A DNA stretch of 64,000 nt from Palsa-504 sp963753195 (GCA_963753195.1 CAVWBH010000001.1:496001-560000), one strand, 5' to 3'; shown: positions 1 through 8,815, counted from the first letter of the stretch. Made by a program: numbers and translations. Notes: generated from the letters alone by a model not told the origin.

Positions 1-189
1 CTCCGCGACGTGCTCAAGACCACTGTCTTCGTCGCTTCCGCCCGCCGGGCGGACCTCGTGGCCGCGTGGGAGATCGTCAGCGCGGCGTTCGGCGACCACG
101 ACGCGCCGAGCACGCTCCTCGGCGTATCCGTGCTCGGCTACCCGGACCAGCTGGTCGAGATCGAAGCGGTGGCGGCGATCACGGTCTAA
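1..189 (+). CDS. RidA/YjgF-family protein, C-terminal part
   Basis: This is the 3' end of a gene that begins before the window; 62 residues are visible before the TAA at 187-189. The tail ends in YPDQLVEIEAVAAI, a typical C-terminal strand and closing motif of the Rid (YjgF/YER057c/UK114) family, and the preceding DVLKTTVFVAS segment matches the family's core strand. Rid proteins are trimeric and remove reactive enamine/imine intermediates made by PLP enzymes; which subgroup this belongs to cannot be told without the N-terminal half. It converges with the PRC-barrel gene, the two stop codons overlapping by 2 nt. Confidence 0.8.
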   Translation, partial: LRDVLKTTVFVASARRADLVAAWEIVSAAFGDHDAPSTLLGVSVLGYPDQLVEIEAVAAITV

Positions 190-827
190 GCCAGGTCCCT
201 TACTTCCTGCCTGGTGATGCTAAGCTGGACCCCGGCATCGAAACCGGACACCCGGCTGATCGGGATTACGAGCTCCGCATGCCCCCACGGATGCCTCTTG
301 AGCAGCACGTGGAGCACCTCCCCGCTGGCCGGGTCGACCCGCAGCCCGTGGAGCCGGCCAACATCGCCGTCAGTCGCGCGGACATGGTCGGCCCGGCTTT
401 CCTCGACCTCGGGTGTCCCCGCCTCGGTCTCCGGGATCAGCGGGATGGTTTCCATCTCCCTGATCTGCGGGATCGTCTCGCCGTCCGCGACCGGGCCGTC
501 CGCCCCGCGCCACCCTTCGCCGGGCGGCAGCAGCTGGACGGGCGCCCCGTAGCCGGGGACGAACTCGGCTAGGGTCTCCTCGGCCGGGCTCAGGTCCTTG
601 AACTCCGCCTCGGTGCAGGCCAGCCTGATCGGCTCGGCTGAGGCGTCGGCATAGTGAAGCGGAACGAGCCGGGCCAGCCCCAGCCCCGCGCCGTGCTCGC
701 GTTCCGGCTCGACCACCAGGTGCGTGACCGCCCGGCTGGCGGGGTCCACCACCAGGGACTTCAGTTCCCCGCGGAATCCGTCGCCGCACACGGCGGCGGC
801 GCCGATCGCGAGCGTTACCTCTGCCAT
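186..827 (-). CDS. PRC-barrel-like protein with two repeats
   Basis: This is a 213-residue cytoplasmic protein with two PRC-barrel-like units. The first (about residues 12-60) reads GFRGELKSLVVDPASRAVTH; the second (about 150-200) reads GDVGRLHGLRVDPASGEVLH and continues to a VIPISRV strand. A charged, Glu/Pro-rich linker lies between them. PRC-barrels are small beta domains used as adaptors in RNA processing and photosynthetic or stress proteins; no catalytic residues are visible. A GAGAGGG ribosome site precedes the ATG. The SnoaL-like gene ends 39 nt upstream, so the two may be co-transcribed. The specific role is unknown. Confidence 0.75.
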   Translation of the reverse strand: MAEVTLAIGAAAVCGDGFRGELKSLVVDPASRAVTHLVVEPEREHGAGLGLARLVPLHYADASAEPIRLACTEAEFKDLSPAEETLAEFVPGYGAPVQLLPPGEGWRGADGPVADGETIPQIREMETIPLIPETEAGTPEVEESRADHVRATDGDVGRLHGLRVDPASGEVLHVLLKRHPWGHAELVIPISRVSGFDAGVQLSITRQEVRDLA

Positions 828-866
828 GGCTACCCTCTCGCCTCGTTCCGGTCCTCGACGGGAATC

Positions 867-1265
867 CTAGACCGATGTCTTCCTGGCCTGGGTCGCGGCC
901 GCCCTGGCCGCGTCGAACGGGGCCCGGTCGAAGATGAACCGGCTGTAGGTGATCTTGCCGTCGGTCACGGTCAGGCACTCCGCGCCCGGAGCGCTCGGCA
1001 CGGGCACGGTCCGCGTCTCGTACATGATCATCGCGGTCTGGTCGTCGCCGAAGGCGGCGATCAGCGTCGATTCCCGGAGGATCTGCACGAACGGGCCCAG
1101 GAAGGCCCGGTAGGCGTCGGCTCCCTCCAGGCGGCCCGCCGGAGCATCACAGACGATCTCGTCCGCGACGTAGCTCATGGCCCGGTCCAGATCGTGACTG
1201 GTCCAGGCCTGGTAGTAGGCCAGGGCGGTGCGCAGCGCGGGGCTGCTGCTGGTGGTCTGGGTCAT
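867..1265 (-). CDS. SnoaL-like / NTF2-fold protein
   Basis: A 132-residue protein with the SnoaL/NTF2-like layout: an N-terminal helix pair (ALAYYQAWTSHDLDRAMSYV), a DEIVCDAP strand, a GADAYRAFLGPF segment and a long curved sheet. Members bind small hydrophobic ligands or act as polyketide cyclases and isomerases; the exact substrate is not predictable. It is divergent from the ECF sigma factor at 1355, which has its own C-terminal SnoaL-like domain, and the two share a 90-bp promoter region. Linkage of a stand-alone SnoaL protein with such a sigma factor suggests, by inference, that both sense or process the same small molecule. Confidence 0.8.
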   Translation of the reverse strand: MTQTTSSSPALRTALAYYQAWTSHDLDRAMSYVADEIVCDAPAGRLEGADAYRAFLGPFVQILRESTLIAAFGDDQTAMIMYETRTVPVPSAPGAECLTVTDGKITYSRFIFDRAPFDAARAAATQARKTSV

Positions 1266-1354
1266 GACGATGCCTTTCGGTCCGGGGAATCTGTGCCTGT
1301 GCAGACACCGCGGCAGCCAGGAACGGAACGCGGCGGCGGAAGTGGCATCCTGGG

Positions 1355-2377
1355 GTGGTGGAGCAGGCCATGCTGCAGCGCGCCCGCGCCGGGGATGAGC
1401 AGGCGTTCCGGGAGCTCACCGATCCGTACCGGCGTGAGCTGCAGGTGCACTGCTACCGGATGCTCGGCTCGCTGACCGAGGCCGAGGACATGCTGCAGGA
1501 GACGCTGCTGTCGGCCTGGCGCGGGCTGCCCGGGTTCGCCGAGCGCGCGTCGGTGCGGTCGTGGCTGTACCGGATTGCCACCAACCAGTGCCTTAACGCC
1601 CGGCGCGCGGCCGGCCGCCGGGTCCCGGCCGAGCCCGTTCCCCCGTTCCAGCCGCCCGAGCCGACCAGCCGCGGCGAGATTACCTGGCTGCAGCCTTATC
1701 CGGACTCCCTGCTGGACGGCATCGGCGATGCGGCGCCGGGGCCGGAAGCCCGCTACCAGGCCGTCGAGGCGATCGAACTGGCCTTCATCGCCAGCCTGCA
1801 GCGCATGCCGCCCCGGCAGGCGGCTGCTCTCCTGCTCCGCGACGTGCTCGGCTTCGCCGCGGCCGAGGTGGCGAGCCTGCTCGACACTACGCCGGTCGCC
1901 GTCAAGGGCAGCTTGCAGCGGGCCCGCGCGGCGGTGCGCCAAGGCCAGGATCAGGTGCCGCGGCCGGGATCAGCGGCCGAGCGTGCCCTGGCCCGGCGGT
2001 TCGCCGATGCGTACGTGGCCGGGGATATCGGCGGCGTGGTCGCGCTGCTCACCGACGACGCATGGCTGTCCATGCCGCCAGCGCCCCACCAGTATCAGGG
2101 CCCCGCCGCCATCGGGTCTTTCCTGCAGGCCAGCTTCGGTTACCGCGGCGGGCGCCGGGTGTCGTTGGTGCCCACCTCGGCTAACACGCAGCCCGCCCTG
2201 GCCAGCTACCTTAGCGGCCCGGACGAAGAAGCCCGGCCGGGTGCTTCCCCGGCCGGGCTGTTCGTGCTCACCATGGCGGGCCCGCGGATCCGGGCCATCA
2301 CCCGGTTCCATTGCGACGCGCTCTACCCGCGGTTCGGCCTGGCCCTAGGCCGGCCTGGGACGGCCCGTGCTCAGTAG
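1355..2377 (+). CDS. ECF sigma factor with SnoaL-like C-terminal domain
   Basis: A 340-residue sigma-70 family protein. Region 2 (about residues 5-75) contains YRRELQVHCYRMLGSLTEAED followed by DMLQETLLSAWRGL and SWLYRIATNQC. Region 4 (about 145-200) contains the LQRMPPRQAAALLLRDVLGF motif and the recognition helix AAEVASLLDTTPVAVKGSLQRAR. The rest (about 210-330) is a SnoaL/NTF2-like domain, as in the SigG/SigJ-type ECF groups where the tail regulates the sigma factor in place of an anti-sigma protein. The start is the first of two consecutive GTGs; the second would work equally well. It converges with the GlsB-like gene with a 7-nt overlap. Confidence 0.9.
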   Translation: MVEQAMLQRARAGDEQAFRELTDPYRRELQVHCYRMLGSLTEAEDMLQETLLSAWRGLPGFAERASVRSWLYRIATNQCLNARRAAGRRVPAEPVPPFQPPEPTSRGEITWLQPYPDSLLDGIGDAAPGPEARYQAVEAIELAFIASLQRMPPRQAAALLLRDVLGFAAAEVASLLDTTPVAVKGSLQRARAAVRQGQDQVPRPGSAAERALARRFADAYVAGDIGGVVALLTDDAWLSMPPAPHQYQGPAAIGSFLQASFGYRGGRRVSLVPTSANTQPALASYLSGPDEEARPGASPAGLFVLTMAGPRIRAITRFHCDALYPRFGLALGRPGTARAQ

Positions 2378-2655
2378 CGGCGGCGGCGGCCCGGCTCCAG
2401 GTGGGTGAGCCGGAGCAGGAGCAGCAGCACGATGGCGCCGATGACGGACCCGATGAGGCCCACGGTGTGGAAGCTGTGCACGTTCAGCGTGTGGTACTTC
2501 CACAGGTTGTCGAGGAAACCGCCGATGAAGGAGCCGACGATGCCGACCACGATGGTGCCGATGACGCCGATGGGGTCGCGGCCTGGGAGAAGAAGGCGGG
2601 CCAGAGCGCCCGCGATCAGCCCGATGATGACGATCCAGATTATGAAAGTAATCAC
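2371..2655 (-). CDS. GlsB/YeaQ/YmgE-family membrane protein
   Basis: A 94-residue integral membrane protein with three hydrophobic helices: ITFIIWIVIIGLIAGALA, a glycine-rich VIGTIVVGIVGSFIGGF and GLIGSVIGAIVLLLLLR. It ends in an Arg-rich cytoplasmic tail. Size and glycine spacing match the transglycosylase-associated (Transgly_assoc) family, which is usually stress-induced and of unknown mechanism. The family normally has about 80-90 residues, so this copy is complete. It starts with GTG just after an AGGAGC ribosome site and stands alone between convergent and co-directional neighbours. Confidence 0.9.
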   Translation of the reverse strand: MITFIIWIVIIGLIAGALARLLLPGRDPIGVIGTIVVGIVGSFIGGFLDNLWKYHTLNVHSFHTVGLIGSVIGAIVLLLLLRLTHLEPGRRRRY

Positions 2656-2707
2656 GCTCCTGAGGTTCCCCCGCTGAGCGTTTTATGCCTGCAAGGCTTT
2701 GCGGCTT

Positions 2708-3895
2708 TTAGGGCTGGCCGGCCAGTTCCCGTTCCAGCGGCGTGCGGAACCGGGGCTTAAGCCGCGAGCCCGGCCCGATCCACGCGCCGAGCCGCTCGGC
2801 CTCGGCTGCTATGGCCGCGGCGGCCTCGGCCCCGGTGTCCTCGAGCAGCCTGACCGCGATCTCTCCGTTCTCGCGCTGGGCCCAGCCACCGACGATCCGG
2901 CCGTCCCACCAGGCCGTCGGGCCGATGTTCCCGGACCGGTCGAACAACGCCGCGGCGTGCTCGCCCACGTACCAGCCGCGCTCGCGCCAGCCCATGGCGG
3001 TGGGGTCCAGGGCGGGCAGCAGCGCCGCCCATGGCCGCGGTGCGGGCGCATCCAGGCTGGGCAGGTCGGCGGCGAGCATGATCCCTGGCGCGCCGTGCAG
3101 GTCGACCTCGGCCAGCTCGAGCTGGGCCAGCGCCTGCCTGACCTGCCCGCCAGGCAGGCCGGTCCACCACTGCAGGTCGGTCACGAGAGCCGGGCCGAAG
3201 GCGGACAGCCAGCGGCGGGCCAGCTCGGCGCGGGCTGCCGCAGCGGCCGGCCGGGCCAGCTCCGGAGCCGCGGACCAGGTGAACTGGCTGGAGGTCCACC
3301 CGCCGCGCGGGCGGCCGCGCACCATCAGCCCTTCGGCAGACAGCAACGTGAGCAGGCGCGTCGTGACGTTGACCGGGCCGCCGTAGGCTTTGGTCTCGTC
3401 ATAGATGATCTGCGCCCGCAGCCGCGGCTCGTCCCGGGCGAGTTCCGCGCCGGTCGCGACGCCACGCGCGGCCAGCGCCTGCACCGTGGCCTCCTCCGCT
3501 TCCTTGAGCCAGCTCGCCCCGTCGGCGGCGATGCCCGACGCTTCCACCTGCTGGGCGAGCCGCCGCCGCAAGCGCTCCGCGATCTGGTCGGTGCAGGCGG
3601 CCTGGATCACCGGCACCAGATCGGCCGGGACGACGAACACGGTGCGGCGCATGCCGAGCATCCGCACCAGGGAGCGCTCCTCGTAGAGCGCGTGCTCAAT
3701 TGCCGATTTGTCGACTTCCCGGGTGCGGGCCCAGGCAGCTAGGTAGACCGACGCCGGGTCGCTGCCGTGCAAGCCGACGATGTCCGCCACCGCGGCCGGG
3801 GCCGTCACGGCCCGCTCCCCCGCAGCTAGGTGATGCCGTGCGGCCAGCCGCCTGCGCCGCTCGGCCACGCTGACCGTCCGGATGCCATGGCCCAT
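2708..3895 (-). CDS. AlkZ-like winged-helix (HTH_42) protein
   Basis: A 395-residue protein of the HTH_42/DUF1006 superfamily, which includes the DNA glycosylases AlkZ and YcaQ. The N-terminus shows SVAERRRRLAARHHL, then VGLHGSDPASVYLAAWAR; later come a winged-helix region around VTDLQWWTGLPGGQVRQAL and the C-terminal ALLPALDPTAMGWRERGWY block typical of the family. In characterised interstrand-crosslink glycosylases a QxQ/QxD catalytic motif sits at the position of LHGSD; that glutamine pair is absent here, so repair activity is doubtful. Many actinobacterial paralogues share the change. It is divergent from the peptidase at 3936, their starts 41 bp apart. Confidence 0.85.
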   Translation of the reverse strand: MGHGIRTVSVAERRRRLAARHHLAAGERAVTAPAAVADIVGLHGSDPASVYLAAWARTREVDKSAIEHALYEERSLVRMLGMRRTVFVVPADLVPVIQAACTDQIAERLRRRLAQQVEASGIAADGASWLKEAEEATVQALAARGVATGAELARDEPRLRAQIIYDETKAYGGPVNVTTRLLTLLSAEGLMVRGRPRGGWTSSQFTWSAAPELARPAAAAARAELARRWLSAFGPALVTDLQWWTGLPGGQVRQALAQLELAEVDLHGAPGIMLAADLPSLDAPAPRPWAALLPALDPTAMGWRERGWYVGEHAAALFDRSGNIGPTAWWDGRIVGGWAQRENGEIAVRLLEDTGAEAAAAIAAEAERLGAWIGPGSRLKPRFRTPLERELAGQP

Positions 3896-3923
3896 GGCGC
3901 CGACCCTACCCGCGTCTGGCCGG

Positions 3924-3929
3924 TACGGT
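3924..3929 (+). promoter_or_regulatory. -10 box for leaderless peptidase gene
   Basis: TACGGT lies exactly 6 nt before the GTG at 3936. The same -10/start geometry recurs at several other genes here, which supports a leaderless transcript and decides the start of the peptidase over the longer open frame from 3882. No clear -35 is visible. Confidence 0.5.
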
Positions 3930-3935
3930 CGGACC

Positions 3936-5228
3936 GTGATGACCTACCGCCAGCCCGGCACCGTGGTGACCGACCGCCTCTTCGCTGTCCCGCTGGATCA
4001 CGGCCGCCCGGACGGGCCGCAGATTGAGGTTTTCGCCCGCGAGGTGGCCGCCGCCGGCAAGGCCGACGCCGACCTGCCATGGCTGCTGTTCCTGCAGGGC
4101 GGACCGGGATTGGGGGCCCAGCGGCCGCAGGGCCGGGAGGGCTGGCTGGACCGCGCGCTGGAGGATTACCGGGTGCTGCTGCTCGACCAGCGCGGCACCG
4201 GCCGCTCCACCCCCGCCACCCGGCAGACCATGGCCGGCCTGGGCTCGGCCCAGGCTCAGGCCGACTACCTGGCCCACTTCCGCGCCGACAGCATCGTGCT
4301 CGACGCCGAGCTGATCAGGCGCGAGCTGGCCGGCGGCGCGCCGTGGAGCGTGCTCGGGCAGAGCTTCGGCGGGTTCTGCACCGTCACCTACCTGTCCTTC
4401 GCCCCGCATGGCATCCGCGAGGCGTTCATCACCGGCGGCCTGCCGGGTCTGTCGGCGACCGCCGACGACGTCTACCGGCGGACCTACGCCACGGTGGCCG
4501 GCAAGAACGCCGCGCACTACCAGCGCTACCCCGGGGACATGGCGCAGGCGGCCCTGGTCGCCCAGCACCTGGCCGGTCATGACGTCCGGCTGCCGGACGG
4601 CACGCCGCTGTCGGTGCGGGCGTTCCAGTCGCTGGGGATGATGCTCGGCCGCAGCACCGGCAGCCACGAGCTGCACTACCTGCTGGAGGACCCGTTCGCC
4701 GGCGGCGAGCTGTCCGATGCGTTCCGGTACGCGGTGGCGGCCAAGCTCAGCTTCGCCGGCGGCCCGCTGTACGCGCTGCTGCACGAGCCGTGCTACGCCC
4801 AGGGGGCCGCGACCCGCTGGTCCGCGCAGCGGATCCGGGCCGAGTTCGCCGGGTTCGATCCCGGGCCGGTTCTCGGCGCGGACCCGGGGACCGTCCCCCT
4901 GCTGTTCACCGGCGAGATGATCTACCCGTGGATGATCGATACCGATCCGGTGCTCGCGCCGCTGCGCGAGGCGGCTGACCTGCTGGCCGAGCGCGACGAC
5001 TGGCCGCCGCTGTACGACCCGTCGCGGCTGGCGGCCACCGAGGTGCCGGTGGCCGCCGCCGTTTACTACGACGACATGTACGTGGACCGCGAGCTCTCGA
5101 TCGGGACGGCCAGCGCGATCCGCGGGCTGCGCACATGGGTGACGAGCGAATACGAGCATGACGGCCTGCGGGTGAGCGCCGGGGCCGTGCTGGACCGCCT
5201 GATCGGGATGTGCCGGGGGACGAGCTGA
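3936..5228 (+). CDS. Proline iminopeptidase-like alpha/beta hydrolase
   Basis: A 430-residue S33-family peptidase-like hydrolase. The oxyanion region is FLQGGPGLGAQRP, followed by the DQRGTGRST signature and the nucleophile elbow GQSFGGF (Ser in G-x-S-x-G); an insertion carrying the cap domain follows, and a C-terminal HDGLR probably supplies the catalytic His. Members cleave N-terminal proline or other residues from small peptides in the cytosol. The length is near the 430 residues usual for the actinobacterial form. The start is set at GTG 3936 (ATG 3939 is the alternative) because of the -10 box 6 nt upstream; the open frame back to 3882 would overlap the divergent gene. Confidence 0.9.
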   Translation: MMTYRQPGTVVTDRLFAVPLDHGRPDGPQIEVFAREVAAAGKADADLPWLLFLQGGPGLGAQRPQGREGWLDRALEDYRVLLLDQRGTGRSTPATRQTMAGLGSAQAQADYLAHFRADSIVLDAELIRRELAGGAPWSVLGQSFGGFCTVTYLSFAPHGIREAFITGGLPGLSATADDVYRRTYATVAGKNAAHYQRYPGDMAQAALVAQHLAGHDVRLPDGTPLSVRAFQSLGMMLGRSTGSHELHYLLEDPFAGGELSDAFRYAVAAKLSFAGGPLYALLHEPCYAQGAATRWSAQRIRAEFAGFDPGPVLGADPGTVPLLFTGEMIYPWMIDTDPVLAPLREAADLLAERDDWPPLYDPSRLAATEVPVAAAVYYDDMYVDRELSIGTASAIRGLRTWVTSEYEHDGLRVSAGAVLDRLIGMCRGTS

Positions 5229-5229
5229 G

Positions 5230-6354
5230 TCACAGGTAGCCGCGCCGGTCCCATTCCCGGGCCAGGAGCTGGCAGGAGCGGACCCGGTCGGCGTGGTCAT
5301 GAGTGATGGTGGTGACGATCAGCTCGTCGGCGTCCGTCGCGTCGCGGAGCTGCTCGAGCTGGTCGGCCACCTGGCCCGGCGAGCCGACGAACTGGGTGTC
5401 GACCCGGTCGGCGACCAGGGCGCGATCGGCGTCGGTCCACGCGTGCTCCCGGGCCTGCGCGGGGGTCGGGAAATGGATCGCGCCCTCGCCGGAGCGGATG
5501 CTGCGGACCCACGGGCCGTAGCCCGCGGCGAGCTCGCGGGCCGCCGCCTCGTCCCCGGCCACCACGACGTCGGCGGAGACGCTGACGTAGGGGCGGTCCA
5601 GGTCGGCGGACGGCCGGAACGCGGCCCGGTAGCCCTCGACGGCCTCGATCACCGTGGCCGGGCTGACGTGATAATTAGCGGCGAACCGCAGGCCGTTGGC
5701 CCCGGCCACCTCGGCACTCTCGCCGCCGCTGCTGCCGAGGATCCACACCTGCACCTCGGCGCCCTCGCCCGGGACGACGTGCGCCTCGGCGCCCTCGGCC
5801 GACTTGTAGGTGCCGGCGAGCAGGGCCAGGACGTCGCCGACCTGCTCGGTGTAGTCCTGCGATTGGGCCCCGGGCAGCTGCAGGAGGGTCCGCTGCATCT
5901 GGAAGCGCGGCGAGCCCAGCAGGTGCGCGGGGGAATACCGGGGCGGGATCAGCAGGCCGCTGGGCAGCGTGATGTTCTCGCGCGGGCCGGCCGCCGGCTG
6001 CGCGCCCCGGGGCCGCCCGCCGGACCGGCCCAGGCCGAGATCGAGCCGGCCCGGGTACAGCGCATCGACCGGGCCGAACTCCTCCACGGTGGCCAGCGCC
6101 GTGCGGTGCCCCATCTGGACCGCGCCTGAGCCGATCCGGATCGCCGACGTCGCCGCGGCGGTGAGGGCCAGGACGACGGCCGGGGACGTGCCGGCCACGC
6201 CGGGATTGAGGTGATGCTCGGCGAACCAGTACCGCGCGTAGCCGGCCCGCTCCGCGACCTGGGCCAGGTCGATGCTGTTGCGCAGCGCCTGCGCGGCGGT
6301 CGAGCCGGAGCTGATCGGCACCAGGTCGAGCACGGCGAGCGGGACGGCGGTCAT
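5230..6354 (-). CDS. LLM class flavin-dependent oxidoreductase (MsnO8-like)
   Basis: A 374-residue bacterial-luciferase-like monooxygenase. The N-terminus VLDLVPISSG and RYWFAEHHL, the GSGAVQMGHRTALATVEEFG stretch and LDLGLGRSGG are the FMN-binding blocks of the MsnO8-type subgroup. Members oxidise small carbon, sulfur or nitrogen compounds using reduced flavin from a partner reductase; no reductase gene is in this window. The ATG at 6354 overlaps the TGA of the upstream NtaA/DmoA gene (ATGA), so it is the third gene of a tightly coupled operon. The open frame continues upstream to 6783, but the luciferase domain begins at this ATG. Confidence 0.88.
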   Translation of the reverse strand: MTAVPLAVLDLVPISSGSTAAQALRNSIDLAQVAERAGYARYWFAEHHLNPGVAGTSPAVVLALTAAATSAIRIGSGAVQMGHRTALATVEEFGPVDALYPGRLDLGLGRSGGRPRGAQPAAGPRENITLPSGLLIPPRYSPAHLLGSPRFQMQRTLLQLPGAQSQDYTEQVGDVLALLAGTYKSAEGAEAHVVPGEGAEVQVWILGSSGGESAEVAGANGLRFAANYHVSPATVIEAVEGYRAAFRPSADLDRPYVSVSADVVVAGDEAAARELAAGYGPWVRSIRSGEGAIHFPTPAQAREHAWTDADRALVADRVDTQFVGSPGQVADQLEQLRDATDADELIVTTITHDHADRVRSCQLLAREWDRRGYL

Positions 6355-7697
6355 GAGCGGGCCTTCAGCGGTTCCAGGCCTAGGTGATCGCGCAGCGTAG
6401 TGCCCTCGTACTCGCTCCGGAACACGCCCCGTTCCTGCAGCAGCGGCACTACGGTGTCGGCGAACTGATCCAGCCCGCCGGGCGTGATGTACGGCACCAG
6501 GATGAACCCGTCGCTGGCGTCCGCCTGCACCAGGTCGTTGATCTGCCCGGCCATGGTGACGGGCGACCCGACGAACGTCTGCCGGCCGGTGACCTGGATG
6601 ATCAGGTCGCGGATCGACAGCTTGCCCGCCTCCGCCTGGGCCCGCCACTGCGCTGCGGTGGCCAGCGGGTCCCGGTACATCCGCACGCTGGCCCGGCCGC
6701 GGGCCGTGGTGTTCTCGCCCGGGTCCGGGTCGATGTCCGGCAGCGGGCCGTCCGGATCGTAGCCGGACAGGTCCCGGTTCCACAGCTGCTCGAGGAACGC
6801 GATCGCGGTCGGCCCGCTGACCTGCTGGCGGCGCACCTCGCGGGCCACTTCGGCCGCCTCGGCGTCGGTGTCGCCGAGCACGAAGGTCGCGGCGGGCAGG
6901 ACGAGCAGCTGGTCCGGCGTGCGGCCGTACTTGGCCAGGCGCCCCTTCACGTCGGCGTAGAACGCCTGGCCCTCGGCCAGCGTGCCGTGCCGGCTGAAGA
7001 TGGCGTCCGCGCTGGACGCGGCGAACTCGCGGCCGTCGTCGGAGTCCCCGGCCTGGAAGATCACCGGCCGTCCCTGCGGGCTGCGGGGCACGTTGAACCG
7101 CCCGCTGATGTCGAAGAACCGGTCAGAGTGGGCGAACTGGCCGGCCTTGGGGTCGGCCAGGAAGACGCCGGACTCCTTGTCGGCGATGATCTCGTCGCCG
7201 GGCCAGGAGTCGAACAGGTCCCAGGCGGTCTGCAGGAAGGTCCGGGCCCGCTCGTACCTGTCTTCCTGGGCCAGGAAGCCGCCGCGCCGGAAGTTCTCGC
7301 CGGTGAACGCGTCCCACGAGGTCACCACGTTCCACGCGGCGCGGCCGCCGGACAGGTGGTCGAGGCTGGCGAACTGCCGCGCCACCTCGTACGGCTCGTT
7401 GAAGGTCGAGTTGATCGTCCCGGCCAGGCCGAGCCGGTCGGTCACCGCGGCCAGCGCGGCCAGGACGGTAAAGGTGTCCGGGCGCCCCACCACGTCGAGG
7501 TCGTAGATCCGGCCTTTCTGCTCGCGCAGCCGCAGTCCCTCGGCCAGGAAGAAGAAGTCGAACTTGGCGCGCTCGGCGGTGCGGGCCAGGTGCTCGAACG
7601 AGCTGAACTCGAGGTGGCTGCCGGACCGCGGGTCGCTCCAGACCGTGGTGTTGTTCACGCCGGGGAAGTGCGCGGCGAGGTGGATCTGCTTGGTCAT
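6351..7697 (-). CDS. NtaA/DmoA-family FMN-dependent monooxygenase
   Basis: A 448-residue protein of the NtaA/SnaA/DszA/DmoA group of two-component flavin monooxygenases. Recognisable blocks are HLAAHFPGVNNTTVWSDP at the N-terminus, FDFFFLAEGLRLR, GTINSTFNEPYEVARQFASL, SGGRAAWNVVTS, RGGFLAQEDRYERA and PVIFQAGDSDDGREFAA. Characterised relatives open C-N or C-S bonds in chelators (NTA), dibenzothiophene sulfone or dimethylsulfide. It starts 2 nt after the stop of the preceding LLM gene and overlaps the next by ATGA, so it is the middle gene of three. By inference it serves scavenging of an organosulfur or amino-acetate compound. Confidence 0.92.
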   Translation of the reverse strand: MTKQIHLAAHFPGVNNTTVWSDPRSGSHLEFSSFEHLARTAERAKFDFFFLAEGLRLREQKGRIYDLDVVGRPDTFTVLAALAAVTDRLGLAGTINSTFNEPYEVARQFASLDHLSGGRAAWNVVTSWDAFTGENFRRGGFLAQEDRYERARTFLQTAWDLFDSWPGDEIIADKESGVFLADPKAGQFAHSDRFFDISGRFNVPRSPQGRPVIFQAGDSDDGREFAASSADAIFSRHGTLAEGQAFYADVKGRLAKYGRTPDQLLVLPAATFVLGDTDAEAAEVAREVRRQQVSGPTAIAFLEQLWNRDLSGYDPDGPLPDIDPDPGENTTARGRASVRMYRDPLATAAQWRAQAEAGKLSIRDLIIQVTGRQTFVGSPVTMAGQINDLVQADASDGFILVPYITPGGLDQFADTVVPLLQERGVFRSEYEGTTLRDHLGLEPLKARS

Positions 7698-7699
7698 GG

Positions 7700-8815
7700 T
7701 CAGTTGCTCCTGGCGGTGGCGTACCGGTTAGCGGGGCGGGTGAGGCCGAGCAGCCCGCGCAGCGTGCCGGCCTCGTATCCGGTCCGGAACGCGCCGCGGC
7801 ACTGCAGCTCGGGCACCACCGCCCGGGTGATCGCCTCGAGATCGTCGGGGATGACGCCCGGGCGCAGCCGGAAACCCGACAGGCCCGCCCGCTGCCAGTC
7901 CAGCAGCAGGCCGGCCAGCTGCGCGGGCGTGCCGGTGAAGGTGGTCGCGTCACTGGTGAAGGCGTGGCCCGCCCGCTCATCCAGCCGGGCCTGGCGGCTG
8001 GCGGCCTCCTCGGCGGTGGCGCCGAGGAACACCACCAGGTCGGCGAAGACGTGCACCTGGTCGCCCCCGGCCTCGCGGATCTCGGCCACGATCGCCGCGG
8101 CCTGCGCCGCGTCACCTGGCGTCACGAAGCCGACGTCCGCCGACTTCGCGATCAGCGGGTACACCGTGCTCCCGTGCCCGAGGGCGGACACGACCGGCTG
8201 GCCCTGCGGCGGCCGGGGGGTGATCGAGGGGCCCTTGACGCTGAAATGCTCGCTGGTGAAATCGATGTAGTGCAGCTTGCCGCGGTCGATGAACAGCCCG
8301 GCCGCGGCGTCGCGGATCTCCGCGTCATCCTCCCAGCTGTCCCACAGCCGCCGGATCGCCTCGACGTAATCGGCCGCCTCGGCCAGCAGCTCGCCCGCGG
8401 GCAGCAGGCGCTCCCGCCGGCCGATTTGCGCGATCTCGTCCGTGCTGCGCGAGACGCGGACCCGGACGCCGGCCCGGCCCTTGCTGGCGTAGTCGAGGGT
8501 CGCGATGGCCTTGGAGATGTGGAACGGCTCGGTGTGGGTGACGATGACGGTCGGCACCAGGCCGATGCCGCGCGTCAGCGGCGCCACCCTGGCCGCGATC
8601 AGCACCGCGTCCAGGCGCCCGGTTATCTCGTCGGTCCGGGACGACTGGACCGAGAAGCCGTCCTCGATGGTGACGAAGTCGAGCAGCCCGCGCTGCGCCT
8701 CGGCGACGACGTCGGTCCAGTACCGGGCGGTGAGCAGCTCCCCCGGCCGGGCCCGCGGCTCGCGCCACGCGGCGGGATGCCAGCCCGCACCATCCAGGGC
8801 GACCGCCAGGTGCAT
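7700..8815 (-). CDS. LLM class flavin-dependent oxidoreductase
   Basis: A 371-residue luciferase-like monooxygenase and the first gene of the flavin monooxygenase operon. The start MHLAVALDGAGWHPAAWR resembles the third LLM type found with NtaA/DmoA genes; TIEDGFSVQSS, GIGLVPTVIVTHTEPFHISK and YASKGRAGVRVR are the conserved flavin-side segments. The ATG at 8815 is preceded by GGAACGGAG at good spacing; the frame upstream to 8938 runs into the promoter. The substrate cannot be read from sequence. Three different LLM enzymes in one operon suggest sequential or alternative oxidations in one salvage pathway. Confidence 0.88.
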   Translation of the reverse strand: MHLAVALDGAGWHPAAWREPRARPGELLTARYWTDVVAEAQRGLLDFVTIEDGFSVQSSRTDEITGRLDAVLIAARVAPLTRGIGLVPTVIVTHTEPFHISKAIATLDYASKGRAGVRVRVSRSTDEIAQIGRRERLLPAGELLAEAADYVEAIRRLWDSWEDDAEIRDAAAGLFIDRGKLHYIDFTSEHFSVKGPSITPRPPQGQPVVSALGHGSTVYPLIAKSADVGFVTPGDAAQAAAIVAEIREAGGDQVHVFADLVVFLGATAEEAASRQARLDERAGHAFTSDATTFTGTPAQLAGLLLDWQRAGLSGFRLRPGVIPDDLEAITRAVVPELQCRGAFRTGYEAGTLRGLLGLTRPANRYATARSN

